From contig NZ_CWHU01000004.1 in assembly GCF_001182725.1 (NCBI RefSeq), positions 161,506 through 225,505 on the forward strand: 64,000 nucleotides of DNA. The letters are read 5' to 3'. The DNA comes from Anaerococcus jeddahensis. Its GTDB lineage: Bacteria; Bacillota; Clostridia; Tissierellales; Peptoniphilaceae. A program made the translations under genes and the position numbers. A model generated the notes under the pieces. That model was not told where the DNA came from. It did not search any database and worked only from the letters and a program-made list of their open reading frames with translations. This document shows, in pieces, positions 23,826-32,599 of the stretch; positions within the stretch are counted from its first letter, which is position 1, and each line of letters starts with the position of its first letter.

Positions 23826-25091
23826 TTATTTTATTATAACTTTGTGGAAGGTTTTTTTGCCTTTTTTTACTATTATTTTTCCTTCTTCAAACAAATCTTC
23901 CTTTATCTCAAATCTTGGGTCGGTTATTTTTTCATCATTGATGCTTACTCCACCGCCCTTTACTGAATCTCTTGCTTGAGAATTTGATTTGGTTAAGCCT
24001 AGTTTTGTTAAAAGAGTCAAAATTCCCATTGGAAGCTCTTCTTTTTTAATTTCAGTTGTTGGCATTGCTGACTCGTCTCCAGCACCAGAAAATAGGGCTT
24101 TTGATGCTTCTAGGGCTTCTTTTGCTTTTTCTTCCCCGTGAATTAATTTTGTGATTTCATATGCCAAAACTTCTTTTGCATGGTTAATTTCTTTTGCATC
24201 TTTTCCGTTTCCGAGCCTTCTACATTCTTCTGTTGAAAGGAAGGTTAGCATCAAGAGGAATTTTTCTACGTCCCTATCGTCAACATTTCTCATGTATTGG
24301 AAAAGTTCGTAGGCTGAAGTTTTTTCTTCATCAAGCCAAACAGCTCCCTTTTGACTTTTGCCCATTTTTACTCCATCAGCAGTTGTCAAAAGTTTAAAAG
24401 TCATTCCATAAACTTTTTCATCTTCTTTTTTTCTAATCAAATCATAACCACCGATAATATTTGACCATTGGTCAGATCCACCGATTTGAAGGGTGCAGTT
24501 GTGTCTTCTGTATAATTCTAGAAAATCGTAAGATTGTAAAAGCATGTAGGAAAATTCAAAAAATGTAAGACCCTTGTCCATCCTATTTTTATAAGCATCT
24601 TTTTTTAGCATTTCGTTTACAAGGAAATTTGATCCAACATCCCTTAAAAAATCTACAAATGGAAGATTTAATAACCAATCTCCATTGTTTACCATTATAG
24701 CCTTGTCGCCAGAATCTTCTCCTTCATTTTCAAATTCCAAAAATCTTTGAAATTGTTTATAAAAACAATTTGCATTGTGGTCAATTCTCTCTTTGGTCAT
24801 AACCATTCTCATATCACTTCTACCAGAAGGATCTCCAATCATTGTAGTTCCTCCACCAAGAAGAGCAATTGGTCTGTGACCATAATTTTGCATCCTCATC
24901 ATAACCATAATTTGGATAAGGTGACCAACTGTCAAAGAATCTGCAGTTGCATCAAACCCACAATAAAAAGTTATTTTCTCATTTTTTAATTTCTCAGCTA
25001 ACTCTTCCTCATCAGTAGAAGCCTCAAAATATCCACGATCTTTTAGCTCATCAAAAACTGAATCATATTCTTTTGGGTATTTAAATTTCAT
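23826..25091 (-). CDS. tyrS: Tyrosyl-tRNA synthetase
   Basis: 421 residues from the ATG at 25089-25091, which has GGAG eight bases upstream. A longer reading frame of 22 more codons runs back into the T-box and is rejected. The class I signature appears as CGFDATADSLTVGHL and KMSKS as KMGKSQKGAVWL (about residue 230). QIGGSDQWSNIIGG is present, and a C-terminal S4 RNA-binding domain ends the protein (about 355-421). It charges tRNA-Tyr. Expression should be controlled by the T-box leader just upstream. Confidence 0.96.
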   Translation of the reverse strand: MKFKYPKEYDSVFDELKDRGYFEASTDEEELAEKLKNEKITFYCGFDATADSLTVGHLIQIMVMMRMQNYGHRPIALLGGGTTMIGDPSGRSDMRMVMTKERIDHNANCFYKQFQRFLEFENEGEDSGDKAIMVNNGDWLLNLPFVDFLRDVGSNFLVNEMLKKDAYKNRMDKGLTFFEFSYMLLQSYDFLELYRRHNCTLQIGGSDQWSNIIGGYDLIRKKEDEKVYGMTFKLLTTADGVKMGKSQKGAVWLDEEKTSAYELFQYMRNVDDRDVEKFLLMLTFLSTEECRRLGNGKDAKEINHAKEVLAYEITKLIHGEEKAKEALEASKALFSGAGDESAMPTTEIKKEELPMGILTLLTKLGLTKSNSQARDSVKGGGVSINDEKITDPRFEIKEDLFEEGKIIVKKGKKTFHKVIIK

Positions 25092-25134
25092 ATATTTCTC
25101 CTTTATTTTTAAAATTTTCTTTATTTTTAAGCAC

Positions 25135-25335
25135 AAAAAAAGAGCATAAGAAGGCATCTAAATGCGGTACCACTTCTTTTTATACTCCACGCTTTCACTA
25201 AGTAGAAAACCAACTTTGGACAAAGAATCCTGTAATTTCAAAAAAATTATCCCAAATTTTTCCTACTGTAAATCCTATAAGTCCTATTTACTTACTATAG
25301 ACTATACAATTTTTAATGATTTTTTCAAATATATA
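25135..25335 (-). promoter_or_regulatory. T-box riboswitch of tyrS
   Basis: In sense direction the T-box core TGGTACCGC (25164-25172) is part of the antiterminator. The competing terminator pairs GAGTATAAAAAGAAG (25173-25187) with CTTCTTATGCTC (25142-25153), followed by seven T. Upstream AT-rich stems would form Stem I. A TAC at 25268-25270 in a TTTACAGTAGG context is a candidate tyrosine specifier, but I could not fold Stem I with certainty. Confidence 0.82.
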
Positions 25336-25351
25336 GACTATAAATAAAAAT

Positions 25352-25579
25352 TTATAGCCTGTGCCAATTATTTTCCTTCAAATTTTTAAAATTCTCCACA
25401 TTATCTTCGCACATTTTCCCCTTAAAAGAAATTTCATAGGATATTTTTTTGCCAAGATGAGAAAAATTTATAAAAGCCTTATTAGATCTCTCATCAATTT
25501 CAAAAGAATTAATTTCATTCCAAGGCATAAGAAGAAAAATGTCTTTAGTAGAATTTGAAATAAAATCTAAATATAACAA
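25352..25579 (-). pseudogene. Short ORF, possible PH-like domain fragment
   Basis: 75 codons reading from a TTG that falls at the edge of a palindromic repeat; no convincing ribosome site. The sequence (LLMPWNEINSFEIDERSNKAFINF) has the alternating pattern of bacterial PH-like or YcxB-like beta strands but lacks any membrane or N-terminal part. It ends just upstream of the tyrS leader. It is probably the tail of a gene whose front was lost when the repeat arrived; it could also be a small real gene. Confidence 0.35.
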
Positions 25580-26270
25580 AAGAGATCTCTCGACTCATGA
25601 CATTCGCTCGAGATGGGTTTATACCCTATACTTTTTTGCTGCGAAGAAGTTTAAATAAAATTTTAATAAATAAAATTATAGTGTCGTTGAAACTTCAGTA
25701 ATTAAACCCATCCAATCAACACCCATCTCGAGCCTGTCGAAAGATCTCATGCAAAAACTAAGGCAGAAGAAATTGTAGGCATTCAAATAAAATATAAGCC
25801 TAAACTAACAAAATAGATCTCTCCACGCACTTCACTTCGTTACGTTTGGTCGAGATGGGTTTAATATTGCTATAGTTTTATACTTTGAATAAATTTAAAT
25901 CAAATTTTAATAAATGAAATTATAGTGTCATTAAAACTTCATTCAGAAAAATTTAGCAAAAATAAATAATTATAATTACTTAAATTAATAAAAGTTCTAC
26001 AAAAATAAATAACTTATCATAAATATATTACAGTTTTGTTGAGACTTCAGTAATTAAACCAATCCACTCAACACCCATCTCGAGCCGATAAATATGCCTT
26101 GAATTGGAATATTTATCCCTAAAACTAGTACAGATTTATAACCGTTGATTTCGGTTATAAATCCTAAAAACTAGTGCAAGAGCACGGAAGAATTTACGTA
26201 GTAAATGAGTTTTCATAAGCACGGATGAATTTGCGTAGCAAATGGATTTTAGTGTCGAGAGATCTCTTAT
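25580..26270. repeat. Cluster of degenerate palindromic repeats
   Basis: At least three units: GAGATCTCTCGACTC..CTCGAGATGGGT (25583-25619), ACCCATCTCGAG..TCGAGATGGGT (25725-25860) and ACCCATCTCGAGC..GTCGAGAGATCTC (26073-26268). Linker sequence with TAGTGTC(G/A)TT(G/A)AAACTTCA and AACCCATCCAATCAAC recurs around 25680-25725, 25920-25945 and 26030-26072, so a larger unit of ~150-350 bases has been tandemly copied. No gene is seen in this 830-base gap. Confidence 0.65.
26087..26252. other. Structured multi-hairpin module M4, expanded
   Basis: GATAAATAT/ATATTTATC, CCTAAAACTAGT, an extra stem GATTTATAACC/GGTTATAAATC, a second CCTAAAAACTAGT, GTGC-AAGA-GCAC, then ATTTAC-GTA-GTAAAT and a second ATTTGC-GTA-GCAAAT, ending TTTTAG. 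Arms are duplicated and the loop GTA is kept while the stem bases differ in pairs. Confidence 0.7.
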
Positions 26271-26331
26271 ATTAATTTTATCCAATTATTTACCAATCCT
26301 TTGGAAAAAATTCTAACCTAAAAGAAAAAAA

Positions 26332-26360
26332 TAAAAACAGGAACTCTCGCTCCTGTTTTT
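26332..26360. terminator. Terminator of the iron alcohol dehydrogenase gene
   Basis: AAAAACAGGA-actctcgc-TCCTGTTTTT, a perfect stem with T runs on both strands, ~50 bases after the stop at 26411. Confidence 0.8.
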
Positions 26361-26410
26361 ACTAATCAATTTATATTTTTTAGTAATTACGATGTTTAAA
26401 ATTTATTTTC

Positions 26411-27565
26411 TTAAAAATCTATTTTTTTGCCGTAATATGCAGCCTCGTAGATTTTCTTTATATCTTCTGGTGAAGTTTCTCTTGGGTTTGTAAGAGTACA
26501 AGCATCTTTGAACGCATTTTCACTCATTTTATCCAAAACTTCCAAGAATTTATCTTCTTCTATTACAGTATTTTTACCGTCTTTTATATTTGCAGTTAGT
26601 CCTACTGATTCGTTTAATTTTCTAATTTCTTCTGCTATATCATCAATTCCAAGAATTTTTTCCAATTCATCATATCTATCTGTTGATTTTCTATTGTAAT
26701 CAATGATGTATGGAAGCATAATTGCATTTGCTTCACCGTGAGTTAAGTGGAAAATTCCTCCGATTTTATGAGCCATTGAGTGAACTATTCCAAGAGATGC
26801 ATTTGAAAATGCCATTCCTGCAAGTGTTGATGCGTCGTGCATTTTTTCTCTTGCATCTATATCTTCGCCATTATCATATGCTTTTTTAAGATTTCCAAAA
26901 ACAAGTTCGATTGCTCTAATTGCAAGTGGAGATGTGTAATCATCTGCTGCTGTTGAAACGAAAGCTTCAACTGCGTGAGTCATAACGTCCATTCCTGTTT
27001 GAGCTGTAATTCTTGGTGGCATTTTGCTTGCAATAACTGGATCACAAATTGCTACATCTGGAACAAAATCAGGATGAACCAATGGATATTTAATTTCTTT
27101 TTCTGTATCAGTAATTACAGAAAATGCTGTTATTTCTGAAGCAGTTCCTGATGTTGATGGAATACAAGCCATTTTTGCCTTTGTTCTAAGTGGTGGGTTA
27201 TCAAAAGCTGCCAATTTTTCAAAACTATATCCAGGATGTTCATAGAAAATCCACATAGCCTTTGCAGCATCCATTGCAGAACCTCCACCAATTGGAATTA
27301 TCCAATCAGGACCAAATTCTTCCATTTTCTTGCCGCCTTCAAGACAAGTTTTTACAGAAGGATCAGGTTCAACCCCATCAAGAATCATAACTTCCATACC
27401 AGCTTCTTCCAAATATTTTTTAGCTTGGTCCAAAAAGCCAAATTTTTTCATAGAATGTCCACCAGTAACAAGAACAGCTTTCTTGCCTTCAAGATTTTTA
27501 AGATATTCAAGACTGTCCACACCGTGAACAATAGTTCTAGGAACTTGGAATGTTGTAATAGTCAT
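26411..27565 (-). CDS. Iron-containing alcohol dehydrogenase (group III)
   Basis: 384 residues. The NAD(P)-binding loop is PIGGGSAMDAAKAMW (about 92-106), CIPSTSGTASEITAFSVI follows, and metal ligands lie in GMDVMTHAVEAF and SMAHKIGGIFHLTHGEANA (Asp and three His). It is close in pattern to butanol/1,3-propanediol dehydrogenases and reduces a short aldehyde with NAD(P)H at the end of fermentation. It is monocistronic, with a clear promoter and terminator. Unlike bifunctional AdhE it has no aldehyde dehydrogenase half. The physiological aldehyde cannot be told from sequence. Confidence 0.92.
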   Translation of the reverse strand: MTITTFQVPRTIVHGVDSLEYLKNLEGKKAVLVTGGHSMKKFGFLDQAKKYLEEAGMEVMILDGVEPDPSVKTCLEGGKKMEEFGPDWIIPIGGGSAMDAAKAMWIFYEHPGYSFEKLAAFDNPPLRTKAKMACIPSTSGTASEITAFSVITDTEKEIKYPLVHPDFVPDVAICDPVIASKMPPRITAQTGMDVMTHAVEAFVSTAADDYTSPLAIRAIELVFGNLKKAYDNGEDIDAREKMHDASTLAGMAFSNASLGIVHSMAHKIGGIFHLTHGEANAIMLPYIIDYNRKSTDRYDELEKILGIDDIAEEIRKLNESVGLTANIKDGKNTVIEEDKFLEVLDKMSENAFKDACTLTNPRETSPEDIKKIYEAAYYGKKIDF

Positions 27566-27610
27566 TTTTTTCTCCTTATGTATTTTCTTTGTTAATCTTT
27601 TATCACTATT

Positions 27611-27638
27611 ATTATATGAGTTTGTTCATATTTGTCAA
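27611..27638 (-). promoter_or_regulatory. Promoter of the iron alcohol dehydrogenase gene
   Basis: TTGACA (27633-27638), 16-base spacer, TATAAT (27611-27616) on the minus strand, about 45 bases before the start codon. Confidence 0.7.
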
Positions 27639-27809
27639 CATTATTTTCATCTTAAAGCTTATTATTGTTATATAAATAACACCAATATACTTTTTGCTTA
27701 TTAAAATAAACAAACAATTAATAATTGAATTTTTATATTAGATGATTTAATCAAAATATTCATTTAGAAATCTCATTTCAAAAAGAAATTTCAAAAATAA
27801 TAAAAGAAA

Positions 27810-27836
27810 AAGTCAAACTCTAAAAGAATTTGACTT
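27810..27836 (-). terminator. Terminator of the locus A SH3 lipoprotein gene
   Basis: AAGTCAAA/TTTGACTT stem with a ~11-base loop, followed by TTTTTCTTTT on the minus strand. Confidence 0.7.
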
Positions 27837-27843
27837 ATCATTA

Positions 27844-28296
27844 TTATTTTATTGCTTTTAAAAAACCTCTTTTTACATAGCCTGTATTTCCATTATATGA
27901 AATCTTAGACCATTTTTTGCCATCTACACTTACATTTTTAATCACTTCAACCTTTGTGTTTTCTGGTATTTTTTCTATAATATTATCTTCGTCTTCAAAC
28001 GGATTTTTTCTAAATTCAATCTCTTTTTTTGTAGTGAATTCTTTAGAAACTTCTAAGTTAGAATCTTTTTTTTCATTTATTATATCAGTATCCGATATAT
28101 CGTCAGCTTTATCCTTAATTAACCTGCCTAAATTTTCTAACTCCTCATCATCGTCATTTGAGTAATTATAAGAAAAATTACTATCAAATATTGTATCTAC
28201 TTCAAGATTTTTACTCTTATATTTCTCTTTTTCAGCTTTGCAAGAGCTTAAACTAATAATAATTACTAGAAAGCATAGTATTTTTTTTAATTTCAT
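27844..28296 (-). CDS. SH3-domain lipoprotein (locus A paralog)
   Basis: 150 residues from the ATG at 28294-28296, with GGAG upstream; a TTG four codons earlier lies in the ribosome site. The signal peptide has lipobox LSSC (cysteine about 19), then an acidic linker, then a C-terminal bacterial SH3 domain (about 85-150: DNIIEKIPENTKVEVI, WSKISYNGNTGYVKRGFL). It is a paralog of the protein at 48177-48593. It lies downstream of the locus A pseudokinase, in the place held by the lipoprotein of the locus B cps regulators. It probably binds peptidoglycan or the polysaccharide machinery at the outer membrane face; function is unproven. Confidence 0.8.
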   Translation of the reverse strand: MKLKKILCFLVIIISLSSCKAEKEKYKSKNLEVDTIFDSNFSYNYSNDDDEELENLGRLIKDKADDISDTDIINEKKDSNLEVSKEFTTKKEIEFRKNPFEDEDNIIEKIPENTKVEVIKNVSVDGKKWSKISYNGNTGYVKRGFLKAIK

Positions 28297-28353
28297 ATAT
28301 TTCTCCAAATTTGATTTTTTAAAATTTTAAAATGAAACTTATCATTATTTTTA

Positions 28354-29619
28354 CTAATTAATATTAATTTTATGAGGATCAATTTTTTTATCAAAATTAC
28401 TTACTATTAGACCCATAATGTTTGCATTAATATTTTCAAAATTATCTATTGTACTTTCAAGCTCTTCCTCTTTTGTGTCATTGTACTTAACAGTCAAAAT
28501 TATTCCATCACAGAAATTTGAAACTATTAATCCATGAGCATATAAGCAAACTGGAGGGATGTTAACAAATACATAATCAAATGTATTTGTTAATTCATTT
28601 ATTAAAGTTTTGATGTTTTTTGATGAGATAGATTTATTATTGTTTTTGATAATAGATTCTCTATTCAATAAATATAGATTTTTTGTATTTTTATCTTTAT
28701 ATAATACATCCTCATAATTAGTCTTATCAAAAATTTCAACCTTTTTTTCTGATTCACATAGTTTTTCTAATTTACAATTTTTCAAATCAAAATCAATCAT
28801 TATTACCTTTAAATCATCAGAAGCCATAGATTCTGCTATAGAATACAAGATATTTTCATTACCTTCATTTTCTTTAGAAGATGTGACTCCTATTACTTTT
28901 TTTGATTTATAATTTTGATTAAGTTGAAGCTTTGCTTTTATGTAAAGTATTGAGTCTTCATAAAAATTATCTGAATTTTTTTGTTCCTTTTTATTTTCCT
29001 TTGACATAAGTCCCAGGATAGGTAGGTCAATTTTCTGTTTTAAAGTTTTTATATTTTTAATTTTTGTATTAGTAAAATCTTTTATCAAAATATAAAGTGT
29101 AGAAATAAAAAATCCAAGAACAAATCCTACCGCTGCTTCCTTTTTCAAATTTTTATTTATTGGTTGTTTTGACAACCTAGCCTTATCAACAATTATAACT
29201 CTATTTTTATTAATCTTTCCAATAGTATTTTTTAATTCTATCGCAGTTTTATTAGCAATATCTACAGCTCTTTCTGGTATTGTGTCATTCACTTTTATAT
29301 TTATCATTCTAGTATTAGACACAGGTTCAACTACAACTTTATTTGTAAATTCTTCATATGACATATTTAAATCAAGATCTTTTATTACTTTTGATACTAG
29401 TATATTTGATTTTGAAAAATTAGCATAAGTATCATTAATACTATCATTAGAGGATTTTTCAGTCATTATGGTTGTAGATGTTTCATAAACTGGTTTCAAT
29501 TTTACCTTACCAACAGTAAAAAAAATCAAACTACACATTATTGATATAAAAATTATTTTATAAATATTTCTTAGAAATAACCTCAATACTTCTAATATAT
29601 CTAACTCATTATCGTTCAT
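28354..29619 (-). CDS. Fused Wzz/CpsC-CpsD protein with degenerate BY-kinase (pseudokinase)
   Basis: 421 residues. The N-terminal Wzz domain has membrane helices at about 18-38 and 165-185. It is followed on the same chain by a CpsD-like nucleotide-binding domain (about 225-421). In the locus B kinase the P-loop is TSSKPSEGKTT; here it is TSSKENEGNEN, so the lysine is gone. Walker A' is kept (MIDFDLKNC), but Walker B reads FVNIPPV instead of FLDTPPV, and the C-terminal tyrosine cluster is absent (ends HKININ). It cannot be an ordinary autophosphorylating kinase. It probably keeps a structural chain-length role or modulates the locus B pair. No CpsB phosphatase gene accompanies it. Confidence 0.85.
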   Translation of the reverse strand: MNDNELDILEVLRLFLRNIYKIIFISIMCSLIFFTVGKVKLKPVYETSTTIMTEKSSNDSINDTYANFSKSNILVSKVIKDLDLNMSYEEFTNKVVVEPVSNTRMINIKVNDTIPERAVDIANKTAIELKNTIGKINKNRVIIVDKARLSKQPINKNLKKEAAVGFVLGFFISTLYILIKDFTNTKIKNIKTLKQKIDLPILGLMSKENKKEQKNSDNFYEDSILYIKAKLQLNQNYKSKKVIGVTSSKENEGNENILYSIAESMASDDLKVIMIDFDLKNCKLEKLCESEKKVEIFDKTNYEDVLYKDKNTKNLYLLNRESIIKNNNKSISSKNIKTLINELTNTFDYVFVNIPPVCLYAHGLIVSNFCDGIILTVKYNDTKEEELESTIDNFENINANIMGLIVSNFDKKIDPHKININ

Positions 29620-29763
29620 TATATATTTTTCTCCTTATTTAAATAAAACATTTTATTTTTTAATTTATAAATTCTCATCACCTTATAGTTTATTATAAAT
29701 TCTGCTTAATATCAATACTTATATAAAATTATACATATACATCCTATAATAAAATCAGTATTT

Positions 29764-29855
29764 TTTGTTATTTAAAATTTCGTTAATGTTTTTATTGGAA
29801 AATATCTGCTAAATTTGTTATTTAAATTGACAATATGAGCTTAACTTGATAATAT
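29764..29855 (+). promoter_or_regulatory. Promoter and paired motifs before ugd copy A
   Basis: TTGACA (29827-29832), 17-base spacer, TAATAT (29850-29855). The motif TTTGTTATTTAAA occurs twice, at 29764 and 29814, fifty bases apart, the second touching the -35 box. The same arrangement precedes copy B. The spacer sequence differs from copy B. Confidence 0.6.
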
Positions 29856-29890
29856 TATTATACAATTTATAAATATGAAATGGAGAATGT

Positions 29891-31363
29891 ATGAAAAAAT
29901 TATCTATAGAAAAAATGGCTAAGACCGTTTGTGATAAAAGAAAAGAAAAAAATATTACTCAAACTAAGCTTGCTGAAATTTCTGGAATTAATAGGACTAT
30001 GATTAGTCGTCTTGAATCCCTCGACTATACTCCTTCTATTGATCAACTTCAAAAGCTTGGTGAGGTTTTGGATTTTGATGTTGTTGATTTGTTTGTTGAG
30101 GAGAAAAGGGAAACTTCTAAGAATTTTTCTAATAAAAAATATAATATCGCTGTTGCTGGTACGGGTTATGTTGGTCTTTCTATTGCAACTTTGTTATCTC
30201 AACACAACCATGTCACTGCTGTTGATATTATTAAAGAAAAAGTGGATTTGATTAACGAGAGAAAATCTCCTATCCAAGATGAATATATTGAAAAATATTT
30301 GAGGGAAAAAGACCTTGATTTGACTGCTACTCTTGATGGTGAGGCTGCTTATAGGGATGCTGATTTTGTTGTTATTGCTGCTCCTACCAATTATGATTCT
30401 AAGAAGAACTTTTTTGATTGTTCTGCTGTTGAATCTGTTATTGAATTGGTTTTGAATGTTAATCCTTCAGCTACTATGATTATTAAATCAACTATACCAG
30501 TTGGATATACCAAGTCTGTTAGAGAAAAATATAATACAAAAAATATAATTTTTTCTCCGGAATTTTTAAGAGAATCCAAAGCCTTGTATGATAATCTCTA
30601 TCCTTCAAGAATAATAGTTTCTTGTGATGATGAAAGTCGTGAAAAGGCCGAGATTTTTGCTCATCTTTTACAAGATGGTGCTATTAAGGAAGATATTGAT
30701 ACTTTGTTTATGGGATTTACTGAGGCTGAAGCTGTAAAATTATTTGCAAACACTTATCTTGCCCTAAGAGTTTCATATTTTAATGAGCTTGATACTTATG
30801 CTGAAAGCAAAGATTTAAATACTGAAGAGATTATCAATGGTGTTTGTCTTGATCCAAGAATTGGTTCTCATTACAACAACCCTTCTTTTGGTTATGGTGG
30901 CTATTGTCTTCCAAAAGATACCAAACAACTTCTTGCAAATTTTGATAAGGTTCCACAAAATATGATTTCTGCTATTGTAGATTCTAATAGGACTAGAAAA
31001 GATTTTATTGCTGACCAAGTTTTAGCAAAAGCTGGTGCCTATGTTTCAAATAGCAAATGGGATCCAGAAAAAGAAAGTGAAAAAGTTATTGGTGTATACA
31101 GATTAACTATGAAATCTAATTCGGACAATTTCCGTCAATCATCAATCCAAGGCGTTATGAAAAGAATTAAAGCAAAGGGAGCAAAGGTCGTTATATATGA
31201 ACCAACTCTTAAAAACGGAGAAACTTTTTACGGTTCAGAAGTAGTAAATAACCTAAAGAAATTTAAAAAAATAAGCCAAGCAATTATTGCGAATAGATAT
31301 GATTCTTGTCTTGATGATGTAATTGACAAAGTTTACACAAGAGATATTTTTAAAAGAGATTAA
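29891..31363 (+). CDS. ugd: XRE-HTH / UDP-glucose 6-dehydrogenase fusion, copy A
   Basis: 490 residues. Residues about 5-70 form an XRE/Cro-type helix-turn-helix ([37 protein letters not shown]). Residues about 80-490 form a nucleotide-sugar dehydrogenase: NAD site [35 protein letters not shown], and the catalytic cysteine in YGGYCLPKD. It should oxidise UDP-glucose to UDP-glucuronate with two NAD, and may bind DNA. It is identical to copy B except C13 for S13. It runs against the locus A operon and away from the pseudokinase gene, and is followed after nine bases by the broken 4-epimerase. The HTH suggests product- or substrate-linked autoregulation; a UDP-N-acetyl sugar substrate is a weaker alternative. 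Confidence 0.88.
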   Translation: MKKLSIEKMAKTVCDKRKEKNITQTKLAEISGINRTMISRLESLDYTPSIDQLQKLGEVLDFDVVDLFVEEKRETSKNFSNKKYNIAVAGTGYVGLSIATLLSQHNHVTAVDIIKEKVDLINERKSPIQDEYIEKYLREKDLDLTATLDGEAAYRDADFVVIAAPTNYDSKKNFFDCSAVESVIELVLNVNPSATMIIKSTIPVGYTKSVREKYNTKNIIFSPEFLRESKALYDNLYPSRIIVSCDDESREKAEIFAHLLQDGAIKEDIDTLFMGFTEAEAVKLFANTYLALRVSYFNELDTYAESKDLNTEEIINGVCLDPRIGSHYNNPSFGYGGYCLPKDTKQLLANFDKVPQNMISAIVDSNRTRKDFIADQVLAKAGAYVSNSKWDPEKESEKVIGVYRLTMKSNSDNFRQSSIQGVMKRIKAKGAKVVIYEPTLKNGETFYGSEVVNNLKKFKKISQAIIANRYDSCLDDVIDKVYTRDIFKRD

Positions 31364-31372
31364 GGTAAAAAA

Positions 31373-32459
31373 ATGAATAATATAGATTTAAAAAATAAAA
31401 CAGTTTTTGTTACAGGTTCTGCAGGTTTTATAGGATCAAACCTAATACTTGAGCTATTGAAAACTCAATCACCAATTAATATTATTGGGATTGATAATAT
31501 GAATGATTATTATGATGTGAATATAAAAAAATGGAGACTTGAAGAAATTGAAAAGTGTCTAAAAGAAAATTCGAAGTCTACTTACAAATTCTACCAAGAA
31601 GATATTTCAAATAAAGAGATTATTGACAAAATATTTGAAGATTACAAACCAGATATAGTTGTAAATTTGGGTGCCCAAGCTGGAGTAAGATATTCGATTT
31701 CAAATCCAGATGCCTATATTTCTTCAAATATGATTGGATTTTATAATATTTTGGAAGCTTGTCGTCACTCTTATGACAATGGTGCAAAAGGTGTTGAACA
31801 TCTTGTATATGCTTCTTCATCATCAGTTTATGGCTCAAACAAAAAAGTTCCTTACAGCACTGATGATAAGGTAGACAATCCTGTTTCACTTTATAGCTGC
31901 AACAAAAAAATCCAACGAACTTATGGCTCACGCCTACAGTAAACTTTACAATATTCCATCAACTGGCTTAAGATTTTTTACAGTTTATGGACCTGCAGGA
32001 AGACCTGATATGGCATATTTTGGCTTTACAAACAAGCTTTTAAATGATCAAACAATAGAAATATTTAATTATGGAAATTGTAAAAGAGACTTTACCTATA
32101 TTGATGATATTGTTGAAGGTGTAAAAAGAGTTATGCAAAAAGCACCAGAAAGAAAAAACGGAGAAGATGGACTACCAATTCCACCATACAAAGTTTACAA
32201 TATTGGAAACAACAATCCAGAAAATTTACTAGATTTTGTAACAATACTCCAAGAAGAATTAATAAGAGCAAAAGTATTACCCGAAGATTATGATTTCGAA
32301 TCTCATAAAAAATTAGTCCCAATGCAAGCAGGTGATGTTCCAATAACTTACGCAGATACTACTCCACTAGAAAAAATCTTTGATTTTAAACCCGATACAA
32401 GCCTAAGAGAGGGGATCAGAAAATTTGCTGAGTGGTATAAAGAGTTTTACAAGATATAA
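31373..32459 (+). pseudogene. UDP-glucuronate 4-epimerase, frameshifted copy A
   Basis: Compared with the intact 361-residue gene at 52491-53576, one extra A near 31895 (TTATAGCTGC against TTATGCTGC) shifts the frame. The first part (31373-31942) ends after about 175 correct residues with a wrong tail; the remainder reopens from about 31923 to 32459. The shift falls exactly on the YxxxK catalytic motif (YAATKK), so neither piece can be active. NAD loop GSAGFIGSN and SSSSVYG are in the first piece. Reinitiation at the ATG of 31923 would give a C-terminal fragment only. The tail differs from copy B in several residues. Confidence 0.88.
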
Positions 32460-32544
32460 TTTGTTTTAAAATAGACAACATAATTATGATAATAACTTAA
32501 ATTTAAAAAATAATCCTTTATTAAAATTTAATTTTCACATTAAC

Positions 32545-32592
32545 AAAGTCCATAATATTTCGCTAGATCATTTAAGAAATATTATGGACTTT
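32545..32592. terminator. Bidirectional terminator between locus A operon and epimerase
   Basis: AAAGTCCATAATATTTC (32545-32561) pairs perfectly with GAAATATTATGGACTTT (32576-32592), with T/A runs on both sides, between converging genes. Confidence 0.85.
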
Positions 32593-32599
32593 TACCTTT

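Larger units (their letters stand above)
29850..32459 (+). repeat. Large direct repeat A (ugd-4-epimerase block)
   Basis: Matches 50969-53578. From the -10 region to about 32080 the copies differ at only a handful of bases. Beyond that, differences build up toward the 3' end of the epimerase gene. Flanking paralogous genes are much more divergent, so this block was recently copied or gene-converted. Confidence 0.88.

Noticed and set aside
25092..25157. 22-codon N-terminal extension of tyrS
   Set aside because: It runs into the T-box terminator, has no ribosome site and is foreign to the TyrS family; the ATG at 25091 has GGAG in place.
31923..32459. Separate functional gene after the frameshift in epimerase copy A
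   Set aside because: It is the out-of-frame remainder of the epimerase; it lacks the NAD-binding half and catalytic motif and has no ribosome site of its own.
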